A stretch of 64,000 nucleotides of DNA from Rubellicoccus peritrichatus (GTDB taxonomy: Bacteria > Verrucomicrobiota > Verrucomicrobiia > Opitutales > Cerasicoccaceae): NCBI RefSeq assembly GCF_033100135.1, contig NZ_CP136920.1, positions 2,661,001-2,725,000 of the forward strand, given 5' to 3'. Made by a program: the position numbers and the translations under genes. The notes beneath the pieces were generated by a model. The model was not told the DNA's origin. It worked only from the letters and a program-made list of their open reading frames with translations, and did no database searches. This document shows, in pieces, positions 1 to 8,679 of the stretch (its first letter is position 1; the number at the start of each line of letters is the position of its first letter).

Positions 1-8
1 TCTTATAG

Positions 9-42
9 AGCGCCAATCTATTTATATGGATTGGCGCTTTTT
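9..42 (+). terminator. Rho-independent terminator of an upstream gene
   Basis: A perfect 10-bp inverted repeat, AGCGCCAATC (9-18) and GATTGGCGCT (29-38), encloses a 10-nt loop and runs into a T-tract at 38-42. This is the classic intrinsic terminator layout. It belongs to a gene to the left of the window. It also shows that a TTG start at 31 for the next gene is unlikely, because that codon lies in the descending arm of the stem. Confidence 0.85.
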
Positions 43-48
43 AGTCAT

Positions 49-1008
49 ATGAGAGCTTTACTTCCATTATTGATGTTCAGTTTTTTGATTTTGACGGCTT
101 GTAGTAAGCCCCGTGAGAAAACTGAAAGAATTACGGTTAGTCTGGATCAAGAATCATCGGTTTCGAACAAAGAAATTGATGAGTTCTTGAATAAAGCGCC
201 AACAGCAATAATCCTTGAACAGGGAGACAATCTAGCTGATGGTGGGAGCGCTCTTGATATTGAGGCGTTCAATCAGTTGCTCCAGGAAGGCGAAGGCGAA
301 GTGATCGCGTTTCTTGACACTTTTGACCTGGGTAGTGACGCTGAGCATGCTCTGCTTTTTGACAGCATTAGCGCTTACCTGAGCCAATACCTTCCGGCCG
401 ATAAACTGCATTGGGTAGATGGCTTAGATGAGCGCACTCCGATGACTCATTACTTGCGCACCAGACTCTTTGAAGAATGGAATGAGCGTGCGCCGGATGA
501 AGTGCGTGCGTTCTTGGAGCAAGATCCCGATTACCTCTTTCGCATGGATTTAGATAAATGGTTGGAGGTGCAGTTAAGTGTCAGTAATTTTCAAGAGTTA
601 ACCACTTGGGCCAGCCAATTGGGGGCGAACTACTCCAACCAGGACATGGGTGTACAGATTTTGGCGGCATGGTTTGACCGGGACCCCGCAGCCGCTGGCG
701 CTTATCTGAATGAATTGTCTCCTGGCTTAACGCGTGATAGTTATGTTGATTATTATTCGAAGTCCATTGCGCGTGCAGATCCGATGGTTGCATTGGATTG
801 GGCCGAAAGCATTCAAGATTGGGATAAGAAACGCAGCGCTATAGAAACGAGCGCTCATGCCTTAATGATTCAAGATGAGGCAGCGTACCAGAATTGGTTT
901 CATCGCTTACAGGATAATGAGCCGCAGATGGCGAAAGAAGTTTCCAAGCTGCTTACAGATCTTCAGAAAGCGCGTTACTTTCAGCGGCAGGTCCCGATAG
1001 ATCGTTAA
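49..1008 (+). CDS. Lipoprotein with helical repeats, paralogue of the next gene
   Basis: I do not recognise a named family. The frame is open from a TTG at 31, but that lies in a terminator stem, so ATG 49 is chosen. From there the protein starts with a short hydrophobic stretch ending in a lipobox (LTAC), so it is predicted to be a lipid-anchored envelope protein of about 319 residues. The mature part is acidic and mostly helical. It has short repeats of the type 'DP.AAGAYLNEL' followed by 'DP..ALDWAESI', a pattern common in Verrucomicrobia and Planctomycetes proteins of unknown role. The same features recur in order in the gene 11 bp downstream, so the two are a tandem duplicate, probably cotranscribed. 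No catalytic motif is visible. Confidence 0.85.
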   Translation: MRALLPLLMFSFLILTACSKPREKTERITVSLDQESSVSNKEIDEFLNKAPTAIILEQGDNLADGGSALDIEAFNQLLQEGEGEVIAFLDTFDLGSDAEHALLFDSISAYLSQYLPADKLHWVDGLDERTPMTHYLRTRLFEEWNERAPDEVRAFLEQDPDYLFRMDLDKWLEVQLSVSNFQELTTWASQLGANYSNQDMGVQILAAWFDRDPAAAGAYLNELSPGLTRDSYVDYYSKSIARADPMVALDWAESIQDWDKKRSAIETSAHALMIQDEAAYQNWFHRLQDNEPQMAKEVSKLLTDLQKARYFQRQVPIDR

Positions 1009-1019
1009 CGGCTATTGTC

Positions 1020-1997
1020 ATGAAGATAACTGGGGTTATTTTGTCGTTAGTTATCGCAATATTTGCAGCGATATGGAGTGTGCGTCTTTATCAAGTGCCA
1101 GTATGCAAAACGACTGATAAGGCTAATGGTATACCCAAGATAGTCATTCCGATTGTGAAAGAAAATGCGATGGATTTACCTGATCAGTGTTCAGCGGAGC
1201 CATTGTCCCAAGCAGCGCTAATCGCTGCGGATGCTGCTCATGAGCAAGAGGATTTATTGGCAGATGCATTGTACGCGAATGAAGCCGAGGGAATTGCCCG
1301 GTTGAGTAAAATTGAATACGGAAGTGAAGGCTTTGATTCTGCCTTGGAACTATTGGATTATTATCTGTCCAATTTAGGCCCCAGCGACAAAATTGCCTGG
1401 TTGTCTCAACTGCCTGAAGCTTCTCAATTGCGCTATTTGCTGACTAAAAAAACATTCATTAACTGGAATGCTCAATCACCGCAGAATACGCGCGACTATC
1501 TGTTAGAGAATCCAGACTTTCCGATTTTTGATATGTTTGACGAATGGCGAGAAGGGCAGTTGGCTGTTCTATCGCAGCAACAGCTTTTTGAGTGGTCGCG
1601 CACCGTTTCGGAAAAGGAGACTCATGAAACAATGAGTGAATCGATTTTTGGTGAGTGGATTTTTGATGACCCGCTTGAGGCTGGAGAATATCTTAATGAG
1701 CTAGAGGTAGCTCCTCAGCAAGATCCTTACTTTCATCAATATGCGTTAGCCATCTCTGCGGCTTTTCCCGATGCGGCCTTATCGTGGGCGGTTAATGTTA
1801 CCGATAGCGACTTGCGTCGCGAGGCTATGTATAAGGCTGCTTGGGAGCTATCGGTGCAGTATCCTGACCAGTATGACGTCTGGCTGGAATCGCCAGGGTA
1901 TCATCAGCACTCAGAAGATGTCCAGTGGGTCGCAGAGTTGATTCAAGCCTCTGAGGAGAATTATCTCGAGGCAGTGAATGGGGATAGTTCGTTTTGA
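1020..1997 (+). CDS. Membrane-anchored helical-repeat protein, paralogue of the preceding lipoprotein
   Basis: This 325-residue protein has an N-terminal hydrophobic segment (residues about 4-22) without a lipobox, so it is probably held by a single N-terminal helix or exported. The rest matches the previous gene in order: 'LSKIEYGSEGF', a '..YLLTKKTFINWN' block aligned with 'YLRTRLFEEWN', 'DPLEAGEYLNEL' aligned with 'DPAAAGAYLNEL', and 'DAALSWAVNV' aligned with 'MVALDWAESI'. The gap to the previous stop is 11 bp, which suggests one operon. Function is unknown. Two copies with different anchoring (lipid versus helix) suggest a paired or localised role, but that is inference. Confidence 0.85.
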   Translation: MKITGVILSLVIAIFAAIWSVRLYQVPVCKTTDKANGIPKIVIPIVKENAMDLPDQCSAEPLSQAALIAADAAHEQEDLLADALYANEAEGIARLSKIEYGSEGFDSALELLDYYLSNLGPSDKIAWLSQLPEASQLRYLLTKKTFINWNAQSPQNTRDYLLENPDFPIFDMFDEWREGQLAVLSQQQLFEWSRTVSEKETHETMSESIFGEWIFDDPLEAGEYLNELEVAPQQDPYFHQYALAISAAFPDAALSWAVNVTDSDLRREAMYKAAWELSVQYPDQYDVWLESPGYHQHSEDVQWVAELIQASEENYLEAVNGDSSF

Positions 1998-2061
1998 TTG
2001 TTTGAACTGGGGTTGCGGTAGTCATTTTGTTCTTTAACTCAAAATAAAAATGCCCTACTTT

Positions 2062-2073
2062 TACTATATAGTA
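2062..2073. promoter_or_regulatory. Palindromic operator candidate TACTATATAGTA
   Basis: A perfect 12-bp palindrome ends 27 bp before the GH31 start codon. The same sequence recurs at 11224, with one mismatch at 18942 and 25321, each time just upstream of a carbohydrate-related or pilin-like gene. It is best read as the binding site of a local regulator that covers the promoter. The regulator is not known; the GntR/LacI-type gene at 7518 is the closest candidate. Confidence 0.7.
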
Positions 2074-2100
2074 GATTATGGCTGTATAGGCCAGTGAGTT

Positions 2101-3657
2101 ATGAGTAGGCAAATATTTTCAATCTCAGATTCGGAGGGCTGGTGGGGTGGTAATACCGCCAGTGGTCATTTGATGCCTTTTACAAAGGGTTCGGCTTATG
2201 AGGTCAACTTGATGGGGGATAACGAAGGCAATCAGAGTCAGCCGATTCTGTTATCTTCTGACGGTCGATTGGCTTATTGTGACGAACCTGTTCGCCTCAA
2301 GTTTGGCGAAGATGAGCTGAGAATGGATGGGGATTTGGCTCAGGTCCAAACCATGGATTCCGGCAAGACCTTGCGCGACGCCTATTTGAACGCGAAGGAT
2401 GCGCTGTATGAGTTTGATGGACGCATACCGGATGCTGAACTGTTTCGCATGCCCCAGTATAATACCTGGATCGAACTCATGTATGATCAAAATGAGGTAG
2501 CGATCCTGGCCTATGCTGAACGCTTGTTAGCCGAGGGCTATCCCCCCGGCGTGCTGATGATTGATGATACCTGGCAGGAAGGTTATGGCATTTGGGAGTT
2601 TGCACCTCGCCGCTTTAAGAATCCCAAGGAGATGATCGCCCGCCTGCACGCGATGGGCTTCAAAGTAATGCTTTGGGTTTGTCCCTTCATCCAGTCTGAC
2701 AGTCCCATCTACCGTCAATTGGCTAAACAAAAGGCCATGATCCGTGATGCGGAAGACGATACTGCGGTGTTATGGGGTTTCTGCGACGAAAATCCCATGA
2801 TCGTGCGCTGGTGGAACGGCGCAAGTGGCGTGCTGGATCTGACCCACCCGGAAGGCCTCCAATGGTTTCGCGGTGAGTTGGACCGTCTGGTCGAAGAGTA
2901 TGGCGTCGATGGGTTCAAGCTGGATGCTGGCGATGCGAATTTCTATTTGGGATCGATCAAGTGTTATGACCAGCGGGCGCACGCGAACAAGCATATGGAA
3001 GCTTTTGCCCGCCTTGCTTTGGACTATCCTTTGTCAGAGTTACGCGCCTGCTGGAAACTGGGTGGGGCGCCTATTGCCCAACGCTTGCGCGATAAGTGGC
3101 ACACTTGGGAGCACTTGCAGCAATTGATCCCGCAAATGATGACGATGGGCTTGCTTGGGTATCCATTCGCTTGCCCTGATATGATTGGTGGTGGCGATTA
3201 CCAGTCCTTCCTGAGTTTGGATACGATTGATCAAGAGCTTTTCGTGCGTTCGGCCCAGTGTTCCGCCTTGATGCCAATGATGCAGTTTAGCGCTGCGCCC
3301 TGGAGAATTTTGGATGAGCAACATGCGTCACTATGCCTGGAAGCCGCTAAACTTCATGCGAAATGGGCGGATCAGTTCGAGAGCATGGCGCTTGATTGCG
3401 CGCGCATCGGCGAACCCATTTTGCGTCCTTTGGAATACAATTATCCGCATCAAGGTTACCTCGAGGTAAAGGACCAGTTTATGCTGGGCGATTCCGTCTT
3501 GGTGGCTCCCGTAGTCGAAAGCGGAGCTTATCAACGCAAGGTGCATTTTCCCACAGGGCGCTGGCAATCGCAGTCGGGTGAAGTCATTGAGGGGCCGTGT
3601 CATCAGGTCGTGGAATCGCCACTTGATTGCTTATCTTATTATACTAAACGAAACTAG
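2101..3657 (+). CDS. Glycoside hydrolase family 31, alpha-galactosidase/alpha-glucosidase-like, cytoplasmic
   Basis: This is a 518-residue retaining alpha-glycosidase of the GH31 clan. The (beta/alpha)8 barrel starts near residue 120 with 'YNTWIELMYDQNE'. The nucleophile motif is 'DGFKLDAGD' with Asp275, and the acid/base candidate is Asp360 in 'PDMIGGGDY'. The 'KLDAG' and 'PDMIGG' forms are those of the MYORG/bacterial alpha-galactosidase branch rather than classic alpha-glucosidase or xylosidase branches, so alpha-galactosidase activity is the first guess. A C-terminal beta-sandwich follows from about residue 430. There is no signal peptide, so it should act in the cytoplasm on imported oligosaccharides. 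It is preceded by the TACTATATAGTA operator and followed after 81 bp by the DUF5107-TPR gene, probably its operon partner. Confidence 0.92.
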   Translation: MSRQIFSISDSEGWWGGNTASGHLMPFTKGSAYEVNLMGDNEGNQSQPILLSSDGRLAYCDEPVRLKFGEDELRMDGDLAQVQTMDSGKTLRDAYLNAKDALYEFDGRIPDAELFRMPQYNTWIELMYDQNEVAILAYAERLLAEGYPPGVLMIDDTWQEGYGIWEFAPRRFKNPKEMIARLHAMGFKVMLWVCPFIQSDSPIYRQLAKQKAMIRDAEDDTAVLWGFCDENPMIVRWWNGASGVLDLTHPEGLQWFRGELDRLVEEYGVDGFKLDAGDANFYLGSIKCYDQRAHANKHMEAFARLALDYPLSELRACWKLGGAPIAQRLRDKWHTWEHLQQLIPQMMTMGLLGYPFACPDMIGGGDYQSFLSLDTIDQELFVRSAQCSALMPMMQFSAAPWRILDEQHASLCLEAAKLHAKWADQFESMALDCARIGEPILRPLEYNYPHQGYLEVKDQFMLGDSVLVAPVVESGAYQRKVHFPTGRWQSQSGEVIEGPCHQVVESPLDCLSYYTKRN

Positions 3658-3738
3658 CCTTCGCTTGAACTTTGGAGTCCATCCGATTGTTGGGTCCGGT
3701 CTAATTAATTTATTTTAAAATTTAATCAAAATTAATAT

Positions 3739-6700
3739 ATGTCAAATAATTCAGCGGTAATAGCACAAACGGAATCTCTGGTCATCCCAACCTATCCAGT
3801 GGGGAGCCCGGAAAAGTATCCATTGTTTTTCGAGAAGCGGGTCTACCAAGGATCCTCGGGCAAGGTCTATCCAGTTCCTTTTATTGATAAGGTTTACGAC
3901 GAACCCGTTGACCAGACCTATCAATCGGTCCGTTTAGAAAATGATTTCGTCCGGCTCGTTTTGTTGCCAGAGATCGGTGGGCGCATCTTTAAAGGGCAGG
4001 ACAAAACCAACAACGATTACGACTTCTTTTACCGCCAGGATGTTATCAAACCGGCTTTGGTTGGCTTGGCGGGGCCCTGGATTTCAGGAGGCGTCGAGTT
4101 TAACTGGCCGCAACACCATCGGCCGGGCACCTTCTTGCCCTCGGACTACTGGATTGAGCATGAGTCGGATGGCTCTTGCACCGTGTGGATGTCCGAACAC
4201 GATCCGATTCAACATTTACGCGGTTGCTATGGCATTCGCCTCAGGCCGGACAGTGCGCTGATTGAGCTAAAAGCCCGTCTTTACAATCGAACGTCGCTCA
4301 GGCACACATTCTTGTGGTGGGCCAATGTCGCCGCTCGCGTTCATGACAACTATCAGTCCTTCTTCCCTGAAGACGTGCATTACGTTGCGGACCATGCTGT
4401 CAGGGCAATGAGTAGTTTTCCCAACGCTGAGAATCATTATTATGGGGTCGACTATCAGAATCGAGGAGAGGCCAACGACCTTCGCTGGTATAAGAATATT
4501 CCGGTGCCGACCAGCTACATGATCTGTGATACGGAATTCGACTTTTTTGGTGGCTATGATTACAGCGCGGCTGGCGGCTTCCTGCATATTGCAGACCGGA
4601 GCGTGGCTCCAGGAAAGAAACAATGGACCTGGGGCAACCACGCTTTTGGCTGGGCCTGGGATCGAGAACTAACCGACGCCAATGGTCCCTACGTTGAACT
4701 CATGGCGGGCGTCTATACGGACAATCAGCCTGACTTTACTTACCTGCAGCCGGGTGAAGTAAAACGTTTTAGTCAATACTGGTGGCCTTATCAGGCGATT
4801 GGTACGATTCAGCAAGCCAACGAGCGCCTGGCTATTCATCTTGAGGTCGATCCAACGGGCCAGATTGACGCTGGAGTCGCCAGCGCCGAATGCTTTGAAG
4901 TCGTTCACGTCCGCCTGCTTGAAGGAACTGAGGTTCTCGAAGTATACGAAGGCAGTCTCCAACCCGGACAACCTTATCGATTTGCTAGCAAGCGCTTGAA
5001 GGGCGATTGCAAGAGTGCGCTTAAAGTTGAGATTTTGGAAGCTTCCGGCAGCGAGCTGCTCTCACATCAACCTGTCACGCTCAACGACTCAGTGCGGCGT
5101 GAGGTGGCGACCGAGCCAAAAGCGCCAGCTGAGCTAAAAAGCGCCGATGAACTTTACTTTGCGGCTGAACATCTGGAGCAGTATCGTCATCCCACCCGTT
5201 CGCCCATCCTGTATTGGGATGAGGCCATTCGGCGTGACCCAGGCGATGCGCGTTGTCATTTGGCCAAAGCGCGCAACCTTTTGCAGCGTGGTATATTCAA
5301 CGAAGCAGAACCCCATCTCCTTGCTGCGATGACGCGCCTCACGGCGAGACATCCGAATCCGGAAACGGGAGAGGCGCATTACCTCATGGGTTATCTTAAA
5401 AAATTACTGGGGCAAGATTATGAGGCGGCGCAATATCTGACCAAAGCTACCTGGGACTATGCCTGGCGGGCTCCCGCTCATACTTTGCTTGCTCAGCTAG
5501 AACTAAAGGCTGGTTCTCTTCGGGACGCCTTAACTCAGGCCGAGGGCGCTCTGGATACGAACCAGCAAAGCAATCATGCACGCATCCTGGCGGCGCTGTC
5601 CGAGCAAAAGCTTGGTCTTGCCGAGGAAGCGCACAACCGTTTGCAGGCATTGTTGGCCGAAGATCCTCTTGAGCCGTGGGCAATCTGGAGTCTTGGCAAC
5701 GAGGATCGCTTCCTTCAGGCGACTCGGAACGATGCGCAAATTATTTTGGACCTGAGCTTTGATCTGGCGGCTTGCGGTCAATATGGGTCCGCCGTTCAAC
5801 TGATCGAATGGCACCATAGCCATGAGGTTGAGTCAGTGGCGGTTCCCAACCCCATGGAGCGTGGTCCGATGACTCATTATTGCCTTGCCTGGCTCTATGC
5901 GAAAATGGGCGACAATGCTTCTGCTTCGCAATGTCTTGAAAAAGCCAAAGAAGTTACAACTTGCTATTTCTTCCCATCGAGGCTCGAGGAGCAAATCGTC
6001 TTGGATTGGGTTCTGCAAACGACTGAAGACGCGCATGCAGCTTATGCCTTGGGTAATTATTGCTATGATCGCAAGCGCCACGAAGAGGCCATTGCCCACT
6101 GGGAGTATGCGACTCGCGTGGCTCCAGAACTGGCGACTGCTTATCGGAATCTCGGCATCGCTTACTGGAATATCCGGCAAGATGGCGAGGCGGCGCGCGC
6201 GGCCTATCTTAAGGCCTTGGAGCTCACGCCTTCGGCTCCCCGGTTGATTTCCGAATACACGCAGCTCTGTGAAAAGCTTGAGGATGTGGACCAAGAGCGC
6301 CTTGCTTTTCTGGAAGAGCGTCTGGAGTCTGTTTTTAACCGGGATGACACCTGCGTTGCTTATGCGACTCTACTGAATCGGACCGGGCAAGCCGACCGCG
6401 CCCTGAAGCTTCTCGAAGAGCGCCGCTTCCATCCTTGGGAGGGCGGCGAAGGCAAAGTGCTGGCTCAATACACCGATGCCTGTCTTCGTTTAGGAAAGCA
6501 GGCCCTCGAAACGACGCCCGAAAAAGCGTTGGATTTTTTCGGTAAGGCGATGGATACGCCCGAAAATTTGGGTGAAGCCTACCATTTGCTCCAAGCCAAA
6601 GCTGATGTGAATTATTGGAAGGGCATGGCACTTAAAAAGCTGAATCGTCATGAAGAGGCTCGTTCGCACTTTGAGGCCTCGGCCAACGAGGCTGGAGACT

Positions 6701-6996
6701 TTCAGAACATGGCCGTAGTCAGCTATTCCAGCCTTTCTTGTTATCGCGGTCTCTCTTTGATCGAATTAAATCAGCAGGACAAAGCGACTCAATTGTTTGA
6801 GGGGATGCGCGCTTATGCGATCGAGCAGAAAGCGGAAACGGCCAAGATCGACTACTTTGCCACTTCGCTGCCCAATCTGTTGGTTTTTGAGGAAGATATT
6901 GAGCTTGCGAAGAATAAATCGATGGATGAGCTGCTGCGGATGGCCGAGGAAGGGTTGGAGATCATCGAAAACGCTGTTAGCCACTCCGCTTCTTGA
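3739..6996 (+). CDS. DUF5107 and TPR-repeat protein
   Basis: This 1085-residue protein has an N-terminal mutarotase-like beta domain of the DUF5107 type (about residues 45-340: 'NDFVRLVLLPEIGGRIF', 'GPWISGGVEFNWPQHH', 'FLWWANVAARVHDNY'). A linker follows, then a long C-terminal array of tetratricopeptide-type helical repeats from about residue 470 to the end. No signal peptide is present. DUF5107 proteins have a galactose-mutarotase-like fold and often sit beside sugar-catabolism genes. Their biochemical role is not established to my knowledge, so sugar binding or hydrolysis on a TPR scaffold is inference. The gene follows GH31 in the same direction behind a very AT-rich leader (3701-3738) with no Shine-Dalgarno sequence. 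Confidence 0.9.
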   Translation: MSNNSAVIAQTESLVIPTYPVGSPEKYPLFFEKRVYQGSSGKVYPVPFIDKVYDEPVDQTYQSVRLENDFVRLVLLPEIGGRIFKGQDKTNNDYDFFYRQDVIKPALVGLAGPWISGGVEFNWPQHHRPGTFLPSDYWIEHESDGSCTVWMSEHDPIQHLRGCYGIRLRPDSALIELKARLYNRTSLRHTFLWWANVAARVHDNYQSFFPEDVHYVADHAVRAMSSFPNAENHYYGVDYQNRGEANDLRWYKNIPVPTSYMICDTEFDFFGGYDYSAAGGFLHIADRSVAPGKKQWTWGNHAFGWAWDRELTDANGPYVELMAGVYTDNQPDFTYLQPGEVKRFSQYWWPYQAIGTIQQANERLAIHLEVDPTGQIDAGVASAECFEVVHVRLLEGTEVLEVYEGSLQPGQPYRFASKRLKGDCKSALKVEILEASGSELLSHQPVTLNDSVRREVATEPKAPAELKSADELYFAAEHLEQYRHPTRSPILYWDEAIRRDPGDARCHLAKARNLLQRGIFNEAEPHLLAAMTRLTARHPNPETGEAHYLMGYLKKLLGQDYEAAQYLTKATWDYAWRAPAHTLLAQLELKAGSLRDALTQAEGALDTNQQSNHARILAALSEQKLGLAEEAHNRLQALLAEDPLEPWAIWSLGNEDRFLQATRNDAQIILDLSFDLAACGQYGSAVQLIEWHHSHEVESVAVPNPMERGPMTHYCLAWLYAKMGDNASASQCLEKAKEVTTCYFFPSRLEEQIVLDWVLQTTEDAHAAYALGNYCYDRKRHEEAIAHWEYATRVAPELATAYRNLGIAYWNIRQDGEAARAAYLKALELTPSAPRLISEYTQLCEKLEDVDQERLAFLEERLESVFNRDDTCVAYATLLNRTGQADRALKLLEERRFHPWEGGEGKVLAQYTDACLRLGKQALETTPEKALDFFGKAMDTPENLGEAYHLLQAKADVNYWKGMALKKLNRHEEARSHFEASANEAGDFQNMAVVSYSSLSCYRGLSLIELNQQDKATQLFEGMRAYAIEQKAETAKIDYFATSLPNLLVFEEDIELAKNKSMDELLRMAEEGLEIIENAVSHSAS

Positions 6997-7517
6997 CCAG
7001 GATCGCAGAATTAAATCTGACAATTGCGGCATTACGAAAAATAAGCATGTGAAATTGAATTGATTGACTCTATCAAATTACTTTCTAGATATCTCAACAA
7101 TCTCGCAATCGTGGACGGCCACTAGCTAAACACTTGTTAGACGTTGTTGCTGTATGGCAATTTGAGATTCTCCTACACGTAGGTTTTGGTTAGTATAGAG
7201 ATTCAATTGGAGTCGCCGTTGGCTTCCTTATCATTCACATAATATGATACTTAGATAGTCGTATTCAAAGATTTAATCGGAAACATTCATCTTAATAAAG
7301 GAGACATTTCAATGAATTTCGATTAAAATATGCCTATGCTTTCTTGCGCTGACCCAACAAATAGCAGAATGTCTATTCGAGGAATTTTCAAGAGCTGACT
7401 CAAGAGGCTGATGATTAAAGTAGCTTGCCTTCCCGGTGCTTTAGTGCTGATTCTTGCATTACAGCACCAGTAAAAGTATATCTATGTCAAGAAACAGCAA
7501 ATTTAAGACTCAGCATT
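6997..7517. other. Intergenic region with a tiny SD-led ORF
   Basis: This is 521 bp between the DUF5107 gene and the regulator. I see no gene of normal size. It contains a strong Shine-Dalgarno sequence AAAGGAG (7297-7303) placed 8 nt before an ATG (7312) that opens a four-codon ORF (Met-Asn-Phe-Asp-stop, 7312-7326), followed by another small ORF of 22 codons (7330-7398). It also has a short dyad, CCTAC-AC-GTAGG, at 7173-7184. No terminator is evident. Confidence 0.4.
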
Positions 7518-8576
7518 GTGAAAACATCCAGTAAGCAGACCCTCTCGCACCAGATCGTTGAAAACAAATTAAGGAAGATCTTAGCTAAGGGCAATTTAAA
7601 GCCACATAGTTCTTTTCTCTCTGAAGTTGAAATGTCTGAGCGATTTGGCGTGAATGTAGCCACAGCACGCAAGGCCGTTGATCGATTGGTTCAAGATGGT
7701 TTGCTTTACAAACTTCACAGAAAGGGGACCTTTGTCGCGCCTCCTGCGCGTAATCGCCTATTTATTGTGGCTATGACAAACCCCAACTATTCCTGTATCG
7801 GTAAGCTGACTCCGGTTGCAGATCGTTACCCGAACCTACACTGGCAGGAATTGGTTATCGATACGTTGCGCTCGAATTTGAAAGATTTGAAGCTTGTTTT
7901 TCCCAACCTGGAAGGGGCCTTATTTGTGAGAGACTTTCCAAAGTGTGTTGATGTGATGCAGGGTTTCAGTGAGAAAGCGATTCCGACGTTCTTTTATGGT
8001 TCCGATACACACGAGCCGCTATTAGGTAATACACACGCGCTGCTATATCGTGAGGAAGACATCGTGAATATGGCCCTTAATCATTTGAAGGAGCAGGGGG
8101 TCAAGCGTATTGACTGCATGGGTAGCAGTGGATGGGCTGCTTCACGGGCTCGTATGGAGTTTTACCAAAAATGGGTGAAGGCAAATGGATATCCTATGGA
8201 GTCAGAAATGATTTTTGATACGATGCATCAGCCTTCTGGTGACACTATGGCTCGCTATTCATTATTAAAGAAACGCTTTGCCTCCAAGTCTTATAAGTCT
8301 GATGGTTTTTTTGTAACTGGTAATGAACTTCCAGTAGTTATTCAAGCAGCGTTGGCTGCTGGGTTACGAGTACCTGAAGACCTGAAAGTGGTTGGAATTG
8401 AAGACGATGAAGACATGGCTCTTACCCTTTTTCCTCGGCCTACAGCAGTACGTATTCCATTTACCGAAGACATACAGACTGGCTTCAAACTGCTTTCAGA
8501 TTTAAGGGGCAAGCAACCCAAGGAGCCGATCATGCAGTGGAGTCAGCCTTATCTGATAAAGCGACAGAGCACCTAA
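7518..8576 (+). CDS. GntR-type HTH with LacI-like sugar-binding domain, transcriptional regulator (AraR-like architecture)
   Basis: The frame is open from a TTG at 7425, but the first 31 codons look non-coding, and GTG 7518 directly precedes the conserved part. From there the protein has 352 residues. Residues about 8-75 form a winged helix-turn-helix of the GntR family ('LSHQIVENKLRKILAKG', 'MSERFGVNVATARKAVDRL', 'GTFVAPP'). Residues about 80-350 form a periplasmic-binding-protein-like sensor of the LacI/GalR type ('VVGIEDDEDMALTLFPRP'). This layout is that of AraR and relatives, which release DNA on binding a sugar. It lies between the GH31 operon and the convergent GH2 gene. It is the best local candidate for binding TACTATATAGTA, although no copy of that site lies in front of its own gene. 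The effector sugar is unknown. Confidence 0.88.
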   Translation: MKTSSKQTLSHQIVENKLRKILAKGNLKPHSSFLSEVEMSERFGVNVATARKAVDRLVQDGLLYKLHRKGTFVAPPARNRLFIVAMTNPNYSCIGKLTPVADRYPNLHWQELVIDTLRSNLKDLKLVFPNLEGALFVRDFPKCVDVMQGFSEKAIPTFFYGSDTHEPLLGNTHALLYREEDIVNMALNHLKEQGVKRIDCMGSSGWAASRARMEFYQKWVKANGYPMESEMIFDTMHQPSGDTMARYSLLKKRFASKSYKSDGFFVTGNELPVVIQAALAAGLRVPEDLKVVGIEDDEDMALTLFPRPTAVRIPFTEDIQTGFKLLSDLRGKQPKEPIMQWSQPYLIKRQST

Positions 8577-8679
8577 ATGGTTTCAATCCAAATATGGTAA
8601 TGATGATGGTTAGTGGTGAATAGCTGTATCTTTTTATTTCTTATCTTTTTCAACAGCTGAATGAATAGGCATGACCTAT

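Noticed and set aside
31-48. TTG start at 31 for the first gene
   Set aside because: The codon lies in the second arm of a strong terminator hairpin, and ATG 49 gives a normal lipoprotein signal.
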